A DNA stretch of 64,000 bases from Hemibagrus wyckioides (Eukaryota > Chordata > Actinopteri > Siluriformes > Bagridae), in the NCBI RefSeq assembly GCF_019097595.1, contig NC_080717.1, positions 10,370,836-10,434,835 of the forward strand, written 5' to 3'. A model generated the notes under the pieces. It ran no database searches. It worked only from the letters and a program-made list of their open reading frames with translations, and was not told where the DNA came from. Position numbers and translations under genes: made by a program. This document shows positions 36,091 through 48,747 of the stretch, piece after piece (positions within the stretch are counted from its first letter, which is position 1; every line of letters begins with the position of its first letter).

Positions 36091-37418
36091 TCTTTATTAT
36101 GAAACTTAATGCTTTATTTTTAACAGTTATCTGTTTCTTACAGCTCTTTAATCTAAAGCCGGAAAAGCAATGCTTTCCTCCAACAGGAAGCCTGTCCATG
36201 GTTCAGTTTTTGCTTCATGGGTCAGTTTAGCAGTTCACCCGATTGTTACCTAAAACTTGAAATAGACAATATGTTTGAGTCACTTCCTTCATGTGGGTTG
36301 ATTCTCGGCGCAATTGCTTCCCCACTGTAAGCGATTCATGCTATATTCGACTGGAAGTAGATCAAGATCACTTAGACACTCTTGGACTCTTGTGTAATTA
36401 CCTGCTGAAATGAGACTCACCGAAGAGGAAACACACCAGCGCACAGTATGAATCAAATGCAAATGCAAAAGCACCATAAAACTGTAAGTGCACAACAGAA
36501 GCTCCTACATATGATGCTCTAGTTGCTTGACCCTAAAACCAGTTGTGATCTAGTTCCTAAAAATGTTCTGTGGACCAGCACCAGCTAGGGCATTGCATCA
36601 TTGAGATCTGATCTGATGAGAACCTTATATTGCTATGAAGGTCAAGTTGCTTCTCATTTGTATAAAAATGGTAAGCCATGTGCTAAACCCTGCCCCATTT
36701 CTAATCGTACCCTGTTTATACAGCTAGATTCACGCAAACTGATGTGACACATTTGACTGTGCTCAGGTGAACTTGTCCGTTCAGTCATTACACACATATC
36801 AACTCATAGAAAGTTGAAGACAGGTAAGTTTTTAAAGTTAGGTGCAAGTTCACTTTACTTTAACTTTGCCTTTAACTTGAACTTTATTTCAATGACATTA
36901 AATCACCTGATTTGCTTCAAATTCTTAAAAGATTAGGTCGCTGTGAGTGACAGAGATAGGATCAAGCTGCTCAAATACTGGGTGTATATTCAGGATATTC
37001 AGCAGAGCTTAGAACTCAAACTGTGTGCATTAGAACTGCAGGGAATAGTTTTATAACTGTGAGATTTCTCAGGACGAACCCAAATACCACCTGCGCTAAT
37101 TTGCTCCTCTGTAACATTCCACACTAAATTACAGCAGAGCAGAATTTACTGATGAAGCAGGTGTGTTGTTTACCGAAGCTCCATCAGATGCCTTTGCATC
37201 AATGATACACTATTTCATTTTAGTGTTTATTTATACTTTAAATATTCCAATAATTCATTAAGTGTGAAGAGAGGAGGAAGAGACACTTCGGCCCGGTTTA
37301 GAATTTTTAATTGAACATAAAATAAGCCACTAATAATTATAACCTGATCTTATTAGACATTTGTACACATTGGATAACGCAATATAGCGTGGATGGATTT
37401 TGTTCTGAAATCATACCG

Positions 37419-37464
37419 CAACATAAAGTCAATGCAACATAAAGTCAATGCAACATAAAGTCAT
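37419..37464. repeat. Minisatellite, 16-bp unit x 3
   Basis: The unit GCAACATAAAGTCAAT is repeated twice exactly, followed by a third partial unit ending TCATAG. Confidence 0.95.
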
Positions 37465-38169
37465 AGATTAAAGATAAATCTAGGCTAGAGGGGCAAATGA
37501 TGAACCCTTGCTAAGGAGGAAAGCTTTGCAATGACATGAACGATTAGAATGTTTTAAAGAGTCCATTATTAAGGCGCTTCAGGAGACGGAGCATTGTGGC
37601 AAGCTGCCTGAGGCAAATCTGTGACCAATACAAATAACATTGTTAGCAGAAGCATGCACTGACCTTGCCCATAACCATAACCTTCATACCTTCTTATACA
37701 CCTTGAATGAAACTGAGAAAGGCAAAATTGCAATTGAGACCATGAAACTAAAAGTATGTTCATGCTGTGAGACAGAGCTTCACCATGCAATACTAAGAAG
37801 ACAAATATTACACTTAGTATGCAACTGTTGAACTGTAAAGTTGAAGTCAATTTATAAATTCCACCGAGGAGGTTTAAATGACTCGGCTGTGCCAAAATAC
37901 GCTCATTACAATGCTTACCAAGAGGGTTTTGCTCTTTTTACAATTACGATGCCTGACCTTCTGTTATAGTTTTGACCTCCCAGAATAGGAAAATCTATTT
38001 AAGACAATGCAAAAAAATCGCTCCAAGACAAGCATAGGCGGTTCTTTCTGCTCCCGATTATTTCAGCACCTTCTAGCGATGAAACAAAATACAAATACAT
38101 TTTTTTGTACTGAACAGATAAAGTGTAACAGACAAATAAATAGGATGTAAATAGGATATAATGTTTTGT

Positions 38170-38560
38170 TTTGTTTTTACTTTGCCACGTGTGCATAGTT
38201 TTGTGTCATGCCCTGTCTTCCTCATGCCTCCCAGTTACTCTCACTCATTTTCAGGTTGCGCCTTTGATTAATAGTTTGTATATTTATACCCTCATGTTTC
38301 TTTCTTGCCTCATGCTTCTGATGGTACTGAGCCTGTTTTCATGTCGTAGTTGATCTGCTCTTGACCTTGTCCTGTTTACCGATTTTGTACTCTAGTTCTG
38401 CCTACTTCACCCGGTTTGTTGATCGTATGACCTAAGCCATCTTTTGACATTGAACCTGCATGTCCATTTTGATTTGTCTGTCTGCCATTCTAATAAAGCG
38501 CTTACCTGCACTTGCATCCATCTCGGCCCTTCACTTATGACAGCCGGGAAGGTTAGAGGT
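38170..38560 (+). repeat. Degenerate fish repeat ending in 'CTAATAAAGCGCTTACCTGCAC'
   Basis: TGTGTCATGCCCTGTCTTCCTC, CAGTTACTCTCACTCATTTTC, TTTGATTAATAGTTTGTATATTTA, GACCTTGTCCTGTTTACCG, TCTGCCATTCTAATAAAGCGC and ACTTGCATCCATCTCGGCCC. This pyrimidine-rich series with a polyadenylation-like AATAAAG is familiar from dispersed fish elements. I cannot assign a class. Similar general style at 57870-58330. Confidence 0.45.
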
Positions 38561-38689
38561 GTGTATCGGGACTGGAATCCTGTGGGATGCAAACAAAAAA
38601 GTAGTGTGAGTGAGCAGTCAGATATAAACCATAACAATAATAAAAAAAAGTTCTTTAATGTGTAATGTGCAGCAGACTTTGGTAACTGC

Positions 38690-38930
38690 CTGGTCAGGGT
38701 TACAAAATTTTGTTTAAATCAGGGTACTAGTTTGTCCCTATTTTGGAAAATTGAACAAATCCTTGTTTAAATGAGTAAAAATTGATCACCTATTATGAGG
38801 CTGAGGAAATTTCAGAGCCAGATTTCACACATCATGCTGAAAGGGTTAAGGCCACACCCACTTTCTGCTTAAATCCAAATCCAAATAATGATACAGATAC
38901 AGATATGATTATTTGAAGTGCTAAACAAAT
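38690..38930 (+). repeat. Unclassified dispersed family, 3' part
   Basis: GGGTACTAGTTTGTCCCTATTTTG, GAGGCTGAGGAAATTTCAGAGCCAG, AAGGCCACACCCACTTTCTGC, AATCCAAATCCAAATAATGATACAGATACAG and GTGCTAAACAAATG. The same order occurs at 60205-60430 (GGATGCTAGTTTGTTTATACTTTG, GAAGCTGAGGAACTGATCAGAG, GGCCACACCCACTTTGCA, GCACTAAACAGATACAG). Confidence 0.55.
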
Positions 38931-39927
38931 GCACATACAGAGAGCAGCACAGGGTTAAAACTTATAATAATTCTCTACTAAAAGTCTACTTTATTCACAA
39001 AAGCACACTGAACCTGTTACAAAATTTAAGGCTGGAAAGCATCTGCAGTTTAGAAAAGAGTTGTGTCCTTTTATGTTCCCTACCTTGTCTTTCAACATAA
39101 ATTGACCATTTATCTGGAATTGGCAGAAAACCTCTTCTTGTTTCTTGTCCATTTGCCTTGCCAGCCAATGGAGTTGATTAATTATCATGCCATCACTTTA
39201 GTTATGTTCTTGCACTGGGTTCATATAAATGGCTTTTAAGCCAGCACTTTCCAAGCCACTTGAAAAAGCAGTCGCTTGCTCAGGGTGGATCTGCATGATA
39301 AGAGACTGCATATTGGTACATTTGTGTTTTCAAATCTACATCACAGAAAGTCTCCGAGTGTTTATAAGAGCAAATTCCAGTCAAGGTTAAGGGCTCATAC
39401 AGGAAATCTACAATTGATAGACATTAAAGGCAGCTGCCGTCTTGTATTAAGAGCTAACACAGCATGAAATGGACAGCGGAGAGAGAAGAGTGCTTAAGAT
39501 TACGCCTTATCTTAATCAGAAGCTGAACTATCGCAGTGATGTCCTTTAAGGTCAGTGGCTACGCTTTCAGGGGCAGCTACATTTAGACATTAGATGCTCT
39601 CCAAAAGCATGGCATTTTGCTTCAAGATCCTTAAAATCCAATGTCTGTAGACCACAAGCACAAAAACTGACCTGATATCACTGTAATATGCCTTACTTTA
39701 ATTACCTTATTAAAGTTGCAGCTCATCAAACTGCCTACTAAATGCACTGTGCATGAGGGGCAAATCGTAACTTAAAAGCTGATGTGAAGTGGAAATAACC
39801 TTAGAGCCATCATTAAACCAATGAACATTACTCATTAAACATGCAAACCAGTTACAAATTAGGTTTATCCTGTATACAGAATAAAGTGACTTCATCCATC
39901 CATCCACCTAGCCAGCCTTACATATAC

Positions 39928-39950
39928 CCATCCATCCATCCATCCATCCA

Positions 39951-39986
<36 letters not shown>

Positions 39987-40000
39987 CATACATACATACA
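39928..40000. repeat. (CATC)n-(CATA)n microsatellite
   Basis: Six CATC units followed by about twelve CATA/TATA units; a short CATC run also precedes it at 39891-39904. Confidence 0.95.
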
Positions 40001-40005
40001 TCTAT

Positions 40006-40100
40006 ACAAACACTACATTGCCAAAGGTTTTGGGAAACCCCTTCAAATGATGAATTCAGGTGTTATTTTTCAGGGGTTGGGCTTGGCCTCCAGAGAGAGA
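40006..40100. mobile_element. Terminal fragment of a fish DNA transposon (CTACATTGCCAAAGGTTTTGGG type)
   Basis: ACACTACATTGCCAAAGGTTTTGGGAAACCCCTTC, AATTCAGGTGTTATTTTTCAGGGGTTGGGCTTGGCC is a known abundant terminus in fish, related to the one at 26001. It sits directly beside the (CATA)n repeat. Confidence 0.65.
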
Positions 40101-40953
40101 AGCCAGAAATCAAAGTCATTAAGTGACTTTATATAAAAGTGAAATTTTACTGTATTCTTGCAATCAGCTATCACTCCTGTAACATTTTGAAAATTTTCCA
40201 TGTCACAAATATCAAATATTTATATATTAGTTCAATGTGAGGAAATGTGCTCAGACCAGGGTTCCCATAACTGCTTGGGTAAACTCTATTTAAACAGTTT
40301 TCCCAAGTTGAAAAAATGGTTTTGTATTAATACATGTTGTGCCATAAATAAGTAATATCTATAAAGAATTAAAAGCACTTGGCTATATTGGCTATACTGC
40401 GCTAAGGAATAGTCTTTTTACACCTGGTCACATGAACCTGACCACTGATAATTTAATAATAAGCCACAAACTTCCAATTTCTCCAACTTTTCCTTTAAAC
40501 TTACTGTGATCCTTACTGAAATGTAGATGGACGTGTGTTGCCTTGCAGTTTCTAAAATGTGCGTTTTATACATAATAGGCAGGGTCCCTCATGCAGAATG
40601 CAGCTTAATTGCGCTGAAAATCTGCAAACAGCTTACCGCATCAGGTCCTTTGTCTTTGTTTTTACGCTGGTTAGCTTGTCCAAAACTCCAGATTTAGCCT
40701 GGTGATGAATATATTTTTCATGTTTATGGAGAAAAATAAAAAGAGAGAAGTAGTAAGAGAGAGAAGTAAGATAGATTCTGCCCTTTGCAAGGCGCTGGTC
40801 AGCTTTGGGCAGATAATTGCCAGGCTTGTGCAGCAGAGACGGATGATTACGGGGTTTATTGTCTCTCCCAGGCACAATCAACCTTACCTCTTGTCCCTGA
40901 TTCAGCATTTGCACCACCACATGATTTATGGGGTTCTCTCCCTCTCTTTCTTT

Positions 40954-40958
<5 letters not shown>

Positions 40959-40992
<34 letters not shown>
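40959..40992. repeat. (CT)n microsatellite
   Basis: About 16 CT units. Three overlapping frames of 98-155 codons that cross it are composed of Ser-Leu runs and are not genes. Confidence 0.95.
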
Positions 40993-40998
<6 letters not shown>

Positions 40999-41170
40999 CT
41001 TGCTTTTGCTGTCACTCCGTTGCCTGCAATCTTTCTCTCATTCACTCCCTTTCTATCTCCCTCTTGCAGACCCAGACTCTATCAAGCGCCAACAATTTTG
41101 CACCATTCTTTCTCTCTTGCTCACGCTTTCCACCCCCCCCGCTACAAAAAGCAGCACACCCACAGTTAAA

Positions 41171-41221
41171 GAGGGAGAGAGACAGAGAGAGAGAGAGAGA
41201 GACAGAGAGAGGGAGAGAGAT
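41171..41221. repeat. (GA)n-rich simple repeat
   Basis: GA units with GACA and GGGA interruptions, about 50 bases. With the (CT)n at 40959 it forms a potential imperfect inverted pair. Confidence 0.9.
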
Positions 41222-41744
41222 TAAAGTACACATTTAAAAAAAAAAAAGCAGCAACGCAGTCTCCCCATCTTGATGGTCCTGAAAGCACTTTTGTCTTCAA
41301 TTGACATTTCTGACCGGCAATTTGAGGAAGGCATTACAAGAGGCATTCTCAGTGTGAATCCCCTGAAACTCTGTCCTTTTAGGTTCATGATGTCATTTTA
41401 AGTCCAAGAGAAATTCCATCTCATCAGTAAGTGCACTCTTGGGAACAAGAAGGGGGTGATAGCAAATTAAGACTGCTCTTTGTTCCCAATTGGCCTCCTT
41501 CTTCTATCATCACTGCTCTGAATACAATACTGCCTTGGACCCATGAGCCACAAATGCACCATCCTGCGCAGTCCACTGAAAACTCTTTCCATCCAAACCT
41601 CTAGAAAGCACAGCGTCGAGATCATTTCTACACCAGTCCGACCTGTGAAGACAGCCCATCTGCAATTCTGTTTAGCTACACATTTTCATGCTGCTTGTAA
41701 ATCTGCAGTTCATCTTTCGCCATCACAGATCTAGCCAAATGAAA

Positions 41745-42125
41745 AATTCAGTAATGCAGCAGCGGGGCTCCACGGCTGCTCAAGTACTTGGGAGAACTGC
41801 AGCCCGCAATAGTGCTCTTCCACCGTAATGACAACAATCCATTACTAAATGCGGGGGATGATGTGCAATGCTGCACGCTAATCTCCATAATGCACGCACG
41901 CAGACCCGATGAGTGCCGCCTCCGCTGTTGATAACAGACCCATTGGATGAAAAAACAAATTCATCTTTTTCAATTCACAGCGACTGAGGGGAAAATAATA
42001 ATATTTCATTGGCTCGTACAAAATGGAGTATTCTGCCCAATTAGCCGTTAAACAAATGGCCTACATGTGTGGGGACAACAACTGAGAGACATCTCGATAA
42101 ACAGATTTGCCCTCTGATATCCTCG
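41745..42125. other. Repeat-poor balanced-composition block, candidate conserved non-coding element
   Basis: Roughly 380 bases without simple repeats and with several CpGs (GCGGGGCTCCACGGCTG, ATGCACGCACGCAGACCCGATG, GAGTGCCGCCTCCGCTG). It also contains homeodomain-like AT cores such as CCATTACTAAATG and GCCGTTAAACAAATGGCC. Such texture is typical of conserved intronic enhancers in vertebrate neuronal genes. No comparison could be run. Confidence 0.3.
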
Positions 42126-43375
42126 GAACTGTTATCAATGTTAGAGTAGCTGTAATATTTACATCTACTCCACTGTCCACACGGTGAATGAACAGAATTT
42201 GTTCAGGCAGAAATATTACTACTCAAATTGACAGTGCCTTTTTTTTTTTTTTTTTACTTTTTATTCCAGATTTCTTCACTGTGCAATGATGTGTACTCAG
42301 TTAAGGCCAGAAGAAATTCTGTGTATTTTCTCTGCGAAGATATTGCTCTGTTTTTCCGATGTGTGCCACCCTAAATCCTGCAAAATCCTTTCTATATCAA
42401 CTAAAAGCTTTCCATTAGAGTAGATAAAACAGCCAAGACAATTCCTTCTGATGCAGAAGCTTCTTTTCTGCTGTGGTGTAGGGATGATTAAAAATAATAT
42501 CTGTCAGGGAAGACAATTTTTCTGAAAAGGTCCTGGAAAGCAGAGACACATCAGTGCTCCAAGCTCTCCATGTGATGCGGTAATGCCGAAGCCGTCGCAT
42601 AGACCTAACAGACAACGGTGTAGGCATGATGTCCACGGTATGAAGAAGAAGGACTGCATTTCGGTGATGCTGTAGGTGGACTGCAGAAGTCTTGTGTGTG
42701 TTCAGCTTCATAATATGCATTCAACCACACAACAAATGTTTGTCCAGAAGACTGAGTTTTACAAAAGTGCAGGACATAACACAAATAAAATGCTAGAAAT
42801 AGTCAACATCAATGCTAAAATACTTTCTGAGTTTCTGCCTACGTATCCAGCAGACAGTCACTTAAAATTACAGTCTCCTCACAATGTCTCAATTTGTTCT
42901 GTTCATCTGTGGCTTACACACACACATACACACACACTTACTTTTTCAAGGAATTACGACAACTTCACCTGCATTCTTGACATTCTTGCATGATTTAATG
43001 TTATTTAAAAAACAATCTGAGGTGTTTAATCTGATAAACAACTGATCTGGTACAAATTAAGCACTTTTAATACTAGTGCTATCCCAACTACTGCAAACTA
43101 ATACACAAGATTTAAGAGCATCTGAGTGTCTTTTTTTTTCACCGCAGTAGGATACTTGTCCTTGATGCTGTCTTTTCTTCCTTCCTCCACATGGCCTAAC
43201 AGGTGCAACCATCTATACCATACTTCATATGTGCACCGTATGTGAATAACTTCTTTAAGTGTCTTTCAGACATCTTGGCCACCTGTGCACTTTTCCAAAA
43301 AGGTCAAATCAGTGATAGGATATAATATTAGGATCAGATGGCTGAGCAATCCCTTTCCCTTCCCAATTTTTTTGA

Positions 43376-43815
43376 ACGCTGCTAATCTCCTCACCTATAA
43401 GCCTTGTGCTCACTTCTTAACTTTCTTATCTCAATGTAAAGATATCAAGTAACTCTCAGGACCATTGGGTATCTTTACAGTCTTTTTTATGAATTGGTTT
43501 TTTTGGTAATCCCAGTTAGCATGCATATCCTTGCCATTTAATGCCTGAGATGTCACTAAGGTGCCAGGATTAGCATTATCCAATATCATAAGTATTCACA
43601 GCAAGCACAAATGCATCCTCCATTTACATAAACTGCAGCTTGACAGCTCTTCATGCTTGTAAGATGAATTATTCCTGAAATATTCCAATGCGGCATTCAG
43701 ATCAAGTGGGAACCACGATTGAATTACATCATTTTTGACCTCTGTGCACTTGAGCTATAAAATCATGAGCTTTCACGTTCATGTTCATCTTTTGTTAGCA
43801 ACAAGAAAGCTGCTG
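43376..43815 (+). repeat. Direct repeat pair, unit 1
   Basis: GCTAATCTCCTCA, TCAATGTAAAGATATCAAGTAACTCTCAGG, TTAGCATGCATATCCTTGCCATTTAATGC, AAGGTGCCAGGATTAGCATTA, ATTACATCATTTTTGACCTCTGTGCA, TTCATCTTTTGTTAGCAACAAGAAAG match unit 2 at 46155-46560 in order and orientation, with many substitutions and small indels. Confidence 0.75.
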
Positions 43816-44115
43816 TAATGAGTGCTGGATATTTACCTCCTTGAAACAGTGAACAATATACACAGTGGTATAGTATTTAAAAATCAATATGTCTGTGTGA
43901 TACTGATCTACACCAAATACTAGTACACTGAGCATAGGATGTTGAGCTCAAGTAAGAAGGTCTACTTTGTTTACATTGAAGACATTTTGTAATACTAGCA
44001 TACTTTATATAAGGATGAGGAGACCATCCCAAGATTCCAAGAAGGATTTCTGAGATGAGGGGGTATTCTCTTGGGGTGCCAAAGCCACCCTAGCATAAAG
44101 CATGGCCACCACTTT

Positions 44116-44143
44116 TAGTAATAATAGTAGTAGTAGTAGTAGT
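44116..44143. repeat. (TAG)n microsatellite
   Basis: Nine units of ATA/GTA/TAG. Confidence 0.85.
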
Positions 44144-44639
44144 CAATGTGCTTAACAGTATCATATGATCACTGGTTTCTTCAGTTCATTATTAGCTACC
44201 ATTAGCTAACGATACTGAATTTGTAACACTAGTGCACTTTATATCACCTAACATTGTATTAATCTTAGATAAACCACTTTTCTGTGGTTTCTAAGATGAC
44301 AGTCAAATGTTCTTAGGCCTTGTTTCATGCCTTTTATGACCATAAACAGACAAAGGAGCCGCATTCTCCATGGATAAGGATTAGTATTTTGCCTCACCCT
44401 GTATAAATTATAATTATTGGACCTAACCTGGTCAGCTGTACAAAAGCTTTGGATAAGACCCTGCCTACAACAATGTAGAGTTCAGTGTAGTGTCCACAAC
44501 CACCTACAACTCTACATGAACGACATGTAAAATTGAATATTTCATGACATCCACAGGGTAAGCCAGGCCATTCTGAAGCTTTTTAAATGTAATTTCATGT
44601 TCTGCACAGTGCAGGCAGACAAAATTATTTAAAGGACAC

Positions 44640-44960
44640 AATGCCATAGTGACAAGCATTTGCACTTCAAATGGAAAGCTCAACAGTTAAGGGAGGCTCT
44701 GTCAAGGCTGTATTGCCTGGCCTCCCATTTGCTGATGAATCTGAAAGGGATGCTCTAATGATAGGCCACTGGCTCTGTATTAATCCCTGATAATTCGCAA
44801 TAACGAGCACATTTTGCAGCCGGCTGGTTAACAAGGCGGGGGACTGTAGCCTGGCACAGTTGGCAGGGCTCTATGGCATGTGCGCCAAGTCTCCTGTGAA
44901 TGAGGCAATTAGATGACCATACTTGCTTAGATCATGTCTCTGGTCATGAGACAATCTTTG
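44640..44960. other. Repeat-poor block, candidate conserved non-coding element
   Basis: Sequence such as GGCCTCCCATTTGCTGATGAATC, CTGTATTAATCCCTGATAATTCGC, ATTTTGCAGCCGGCTGGTTAAC and GTGAATGAGGCAATTAGATGACC has even composition and homeobox-like ATTA cores. It has no similarity to the local repeat families. No reading frame of note. Inference only. Confidence 0.3.
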
Positions 44961-46154
44961 TTCTGCTCATGACATCTATAAAGATCATTGGTGTGAAATG
45001 CTTTTCAGGAGAAACCTCCAGATTCGATTATTTGCAGAATGCTGGAACTGACACTATGGGTTTGTCTTAAAAATTGGTAGGGACAAAAAAAAGTGGGGCA
45101 AAAATTACAACAGATCATCTTTCATATCTGCTCAAAAAAAAAAAACAGGCTAGTTAACTAGTTGCTAGCTAGCTAGAATAATGCTAATTGCACCTATCTA
45201 ATGCTAGCCATATCCCATTGCTGCATTGTTTGAACTTAATTTGAGCCACATATATAAAGACAATGCATAAGATTACACATCACCTCATCTTCATTGTCAA
45301 AATACTCATGGCACAGTGTCTGATACATAATCTGCTATTATGGTATGGTTGATCAGTCATTAGGCAGCTAGTGGACATGTTTTCATACAAAATCAATTTG
45401 AGTACTAAATGTTTGAGTCATTTTGGGTGTGTTAGAAACTAAAAACATCAGCACCAATGAGAGCAAGTGCAAAACTAGAAGTACAACGGAGTGTACACTA
45501 GAAAAGCAACAGTTGAAACTTTAATAAATGTTAATAAATTCAATCTGGAGAACATTGAGGGCATTTTAATGCTAGCTGTATAATTTGGTGGAAATGACTG
45601 TGTTATCACATTTGGGTTTCTGGTAGATTTGTAGGCCTTGTACTCATTCACTTCTAACCTGTCTATGAGCTTAAAGTGAATTTTTTAAATTGCTCAGCCA
45701 GACAGCAGATCTGAAAAGATGTCTGGAAATGTAAGAGGAGGTAGCATATGCAGAGCATTACTCAACTCTGTTTGGGAGTTTGTATGAATCCTCATTGTCA
45801 ATATGACTAATTTTATCCATATGCTGTTGCTTGGCATCCCTCTGGAGCTTGTCACAATACAATCCCTTCTCCTTTGATTTCACTTTTAACCATGACAAGT
45901 CCAAAAAAACACACACAATAAAACAGCAATCTTTTTCATCTCCCGCACTGTGTGTACATGTCTGTTGCATGTGAACAAAAGAACTGTCGCCACCACAATG
46001 ACAGACCAATCACATAATGACGTTGATCCCCAAACCTAACAGGAGTCTGTTTAAATTCAGCTAATATTACAGCCAGCTAGCTAAGAATATACTGATATAC
46101 TGAATTAACAATAGCTAGACATTATCTTTACTAACAACTAGCTAGGATAAAATC

Positions 46155-46560
46155 GTCTAATGCTAATCTCCTCATTTTAAGACCCCTTAATGTTGTAATC
46201 TTAATGTAAAGATGTCAAGTAACTGTCAGGTCCATTGGTAGTGTTTTACTAGATGCATAAAAAAACACTGGCTAGGTCCTTAAAATCCTTGTTAGCATGC
46301 ATATCCTTGTCATTTAATGCATGATTTGGTGCTAAGGTGCTAGGATTAACATTAAAACTGCATGCTACATTTGCATGTACTGGATTTTGACAGCTCCAAG
46401 ATTTCTGAAATGTTCGAAAGCTGCATCCGAATGAACTTGGAAGTGGGAATTACATCATTTTTGGCCTCTGTGCATTCGAGCTAAAAAATTTGGAGGGAAA
46501 AAAAACACAGAAACTTTCGTGCTCATCTTTTGTTAGTAACAAGAAAGGCACAGTAATGAC
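46155..46560 (+). repeat. Direct repeat pair, unit 2
   Basis: GCTAATCTCCTCA, TTAATGTAAAGATGTCAAGTAACTGTCAGG, TTAGCATGCATATCCTTGTCATTTAATGC, AAGGTGCTAGGATTAACATTA, ATTACATCATTTTTGGCCTCTGTGCA, CTCATCTTTTGTTAGTAACAAGAAAG. It is a diverged copy of 43376-43815, either a family of dispersed elements or an old local duplication. Confidence 0.75.
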
Positions 46561-46904
46561 TATTTAATATCATCTTATAAGAAAATAATGAATGATTTTC
46601 AATTTTTTTGTGTGTGTGTCTATCTGTGTGTGTGTGTGTGTGTCTGCTTGGTGAAGAAACATCTCTTTTCTAAGTTTCATTTTTTGTTGGAACATTTGAC
46701 AAATCCTTGTGAGAAAATATGTACTACAGTACTGCTACAGTACATTGAGTAAAGATTGAGAACCCCTTATAAAAAAATAGTAATAGGTAAGTGTGTGAGT
46801 GCATGCTAAGGGTTTTCCCTGGTGTATGATTCCTGGATTTGTCAGTGTTCCAACACAAAACTATCTAATACCTCAGTACATGCATCTGTCAAGTGTTTGC
46901 AGGT

Positions 46905-46928
46905 TATGTGTGTGTGTGTGTGTGTGTG
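46905..46928. repeat. (GT)n microsatellite
   Basis: About eleven GT units; another short (GT)n run is at 46626-46643. Confidence 0.9.
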
Positions 46929-47210
46929 CCAGCATGGTTAATGCTCCATTTCACTGGCCTTCTGCACTACTTCCTCTCAGCTTGCAGCCCCACTGTGGAG
47001 ACACTGAGTCCCCTCAGTAAAACTATAAATATTGCCCTCATTCATCCTGGCTGTGACTATGCATGAAGAAACTGCAACCAAATTCATCTCTGATGTATTC
47101 CTGATTTCTGCAGTACGTCTCTGTTGAAATGAATTTCAAGCAAACAGCCATGATGTCCTTGTCATAATACGTAAACATGATTTATGAGCTATGAATGTCT
47201 GCCATCTTCA

Positions 47211-47248
47211 AGAAGGAAGGAAGGAAGTAAGTAAGTAAGTAAGTAAGC

Positions 47249-47279
<31 letters not shown>

Positions 47280-47292
47280 TAAATAAATAAAT
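47211..47292. repeat. (GGAA)-(AAGT)n-(AAAT)n microsatellite
   Basis: A stepwise series: GAAGGAAGG, then about 14 AAGT units with one AAGC, then AAAT units. The Leu-Thr-Tyr frame on the minus strand is an artefact. Confidence 0.95.
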
Positions 47293-48234
47293 GACAGGAT
47301 ACCCATAAGTAGGTGACAGCCATGTGTGGACTTTTTACACAAATGCCTCCAGTGCTCAAGCTTGCAGTTTCACGAGCACTAAAATATGCATGAAGGGAAA
47401 AAACTCTGAGCACATGAGGAAAAACAGAGACAGCCTAACAACACAGGGACAGCTTTTAAATCTCCAGCAGTGGTACTCTATTAACAGATCGTCAAATGCT
47501 CGCAGTTTGTAGGTACGGCGTCCATTTGATACACTCAGCCCTAAATCCCCTTAGAGTTCCACTGAACCTACGCATTTTCCCTCTCCACATCTGCAGAGGT
47601 GTAAAAATGCACTGTGAATGCATGCGCCTTTCGTCAAAAGCATGTTGAGATTCATCTAGCAGTAAGCACACAATGAAAACAAGAATTGTCTCTTAGCCTC
47701 TCCTGCTAAGTGAACCCGGAAAAAGGCCATTTTGCTCACCTACTCACTGTCGGCTCTGGCAACCATGAAATTGTAGCTGAGAGCATTCTTCATCTTCTTC
47801 TTCATCTTTTTTTCCCCAATGGAAACAAGACAAAATGCCTAGCCTTATTTCTAGCAGCTAGCAAAGGAAACTGGCTTTTAATATGATATACTTTAGGCAC
47901 TATATACACAAACAGATGATAGATAGTTACAGGTATGATTCCAGATTTCGCGTCCATCAAATGCATTATTAGTGTCATCAGACATGCAGTGAATATATGT
48001 CCAGTTAAGCAGATGAAATATTCATCTGAATTAGTATTCGAGATCGCTTTAGCTTACTACTTATTGTACCACAGTGTCATTTTACCAGCATTTATAGTTC
48101 CAGCTATTCCTTTCATGCATATCTTATTTAAAACATATCTATAGATGATTTCTATTAATTAAAGCTAGATGCCATTTCCAGTGTGTTTATAAAATTGTTA
48201 AAAATCAGTAAAATTGTTATTTATTCACGTTTCA

Positions 48235-48610
48235 CATTCACACATATCACTCCCTAGTTCCCATCCACTCTCCTCATGCATGTCTCTTCTTGCCAACTAC
48301 AAAAGGTGAAGGCTTGCACGTGCTTCCCGCAAGACACGAGATGCCAACCTCTGCATGTTTTCAAACTGCTGCTCATGCTGCATCACATGGCAGCGTAATA
48401 CACTGAGAGGAAAGCGTTATCTACCCTCTTCCACTCACATGAGATCACAGACAGCTAGTCTTGGCTAGTGTCAGTGTGAGGGACAGAGGAGGGAGTATAA
48501 AGACATTTATCCCACCAAGAAAGCACTGCCAATGTTGATCTCTTGTCTCCCAGTCATGTGGGCTGTGGTATTGCCGGGATTTAAACTTGGTGGTATGGAA
48601 AGTTTTGTGT
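48235..48610 (-). mobile_element. tRNA-derived SINE, copy 2 of 3
   Basis: GTGAAGGCTTGCACGTGCTTCC, GACACGAGATGCCAACC, TTTTCAAACTGCTGCTCATGCTGCATCACATGGCAGCGTAA, GAGGAAAGCGTTATCTACCCTCTTCCACTCACATGAG match copies 1 and 3. At its right end, TTGCCGGGATTTAAACTTGG is the reverse complement of a B-box-like CCAAGTTTAAATCCCGG, which places the tRNA-like head there and the element on the minus strand. Confidence 0.75.
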
Positions 48611-48747
48611 AGAATCTAGAGAAATTGAGATGACAAATCGTCAAGAGAGAAACAGAAGTAGAATGATTTGGATTAGATAATGGACGCTAAGCACAAATAC
48701 ACATATTTATTACTATGGTTTAAAGATACTATAACTATACTCAGGGG

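Noticed and set aside
37419..37464. CRISPR-like short repeats
   Set aside because: Three tandem 16-bp units without spacers in a vertebrate intron are a minisatellite.
40702..41237. Overlapping + strand frames of 98-155 codons
   Set aside because: They are made of Ser-Leu and Arg-Glu runs from (CT)n and (GA)n, with no domain, no splice context and no start context.
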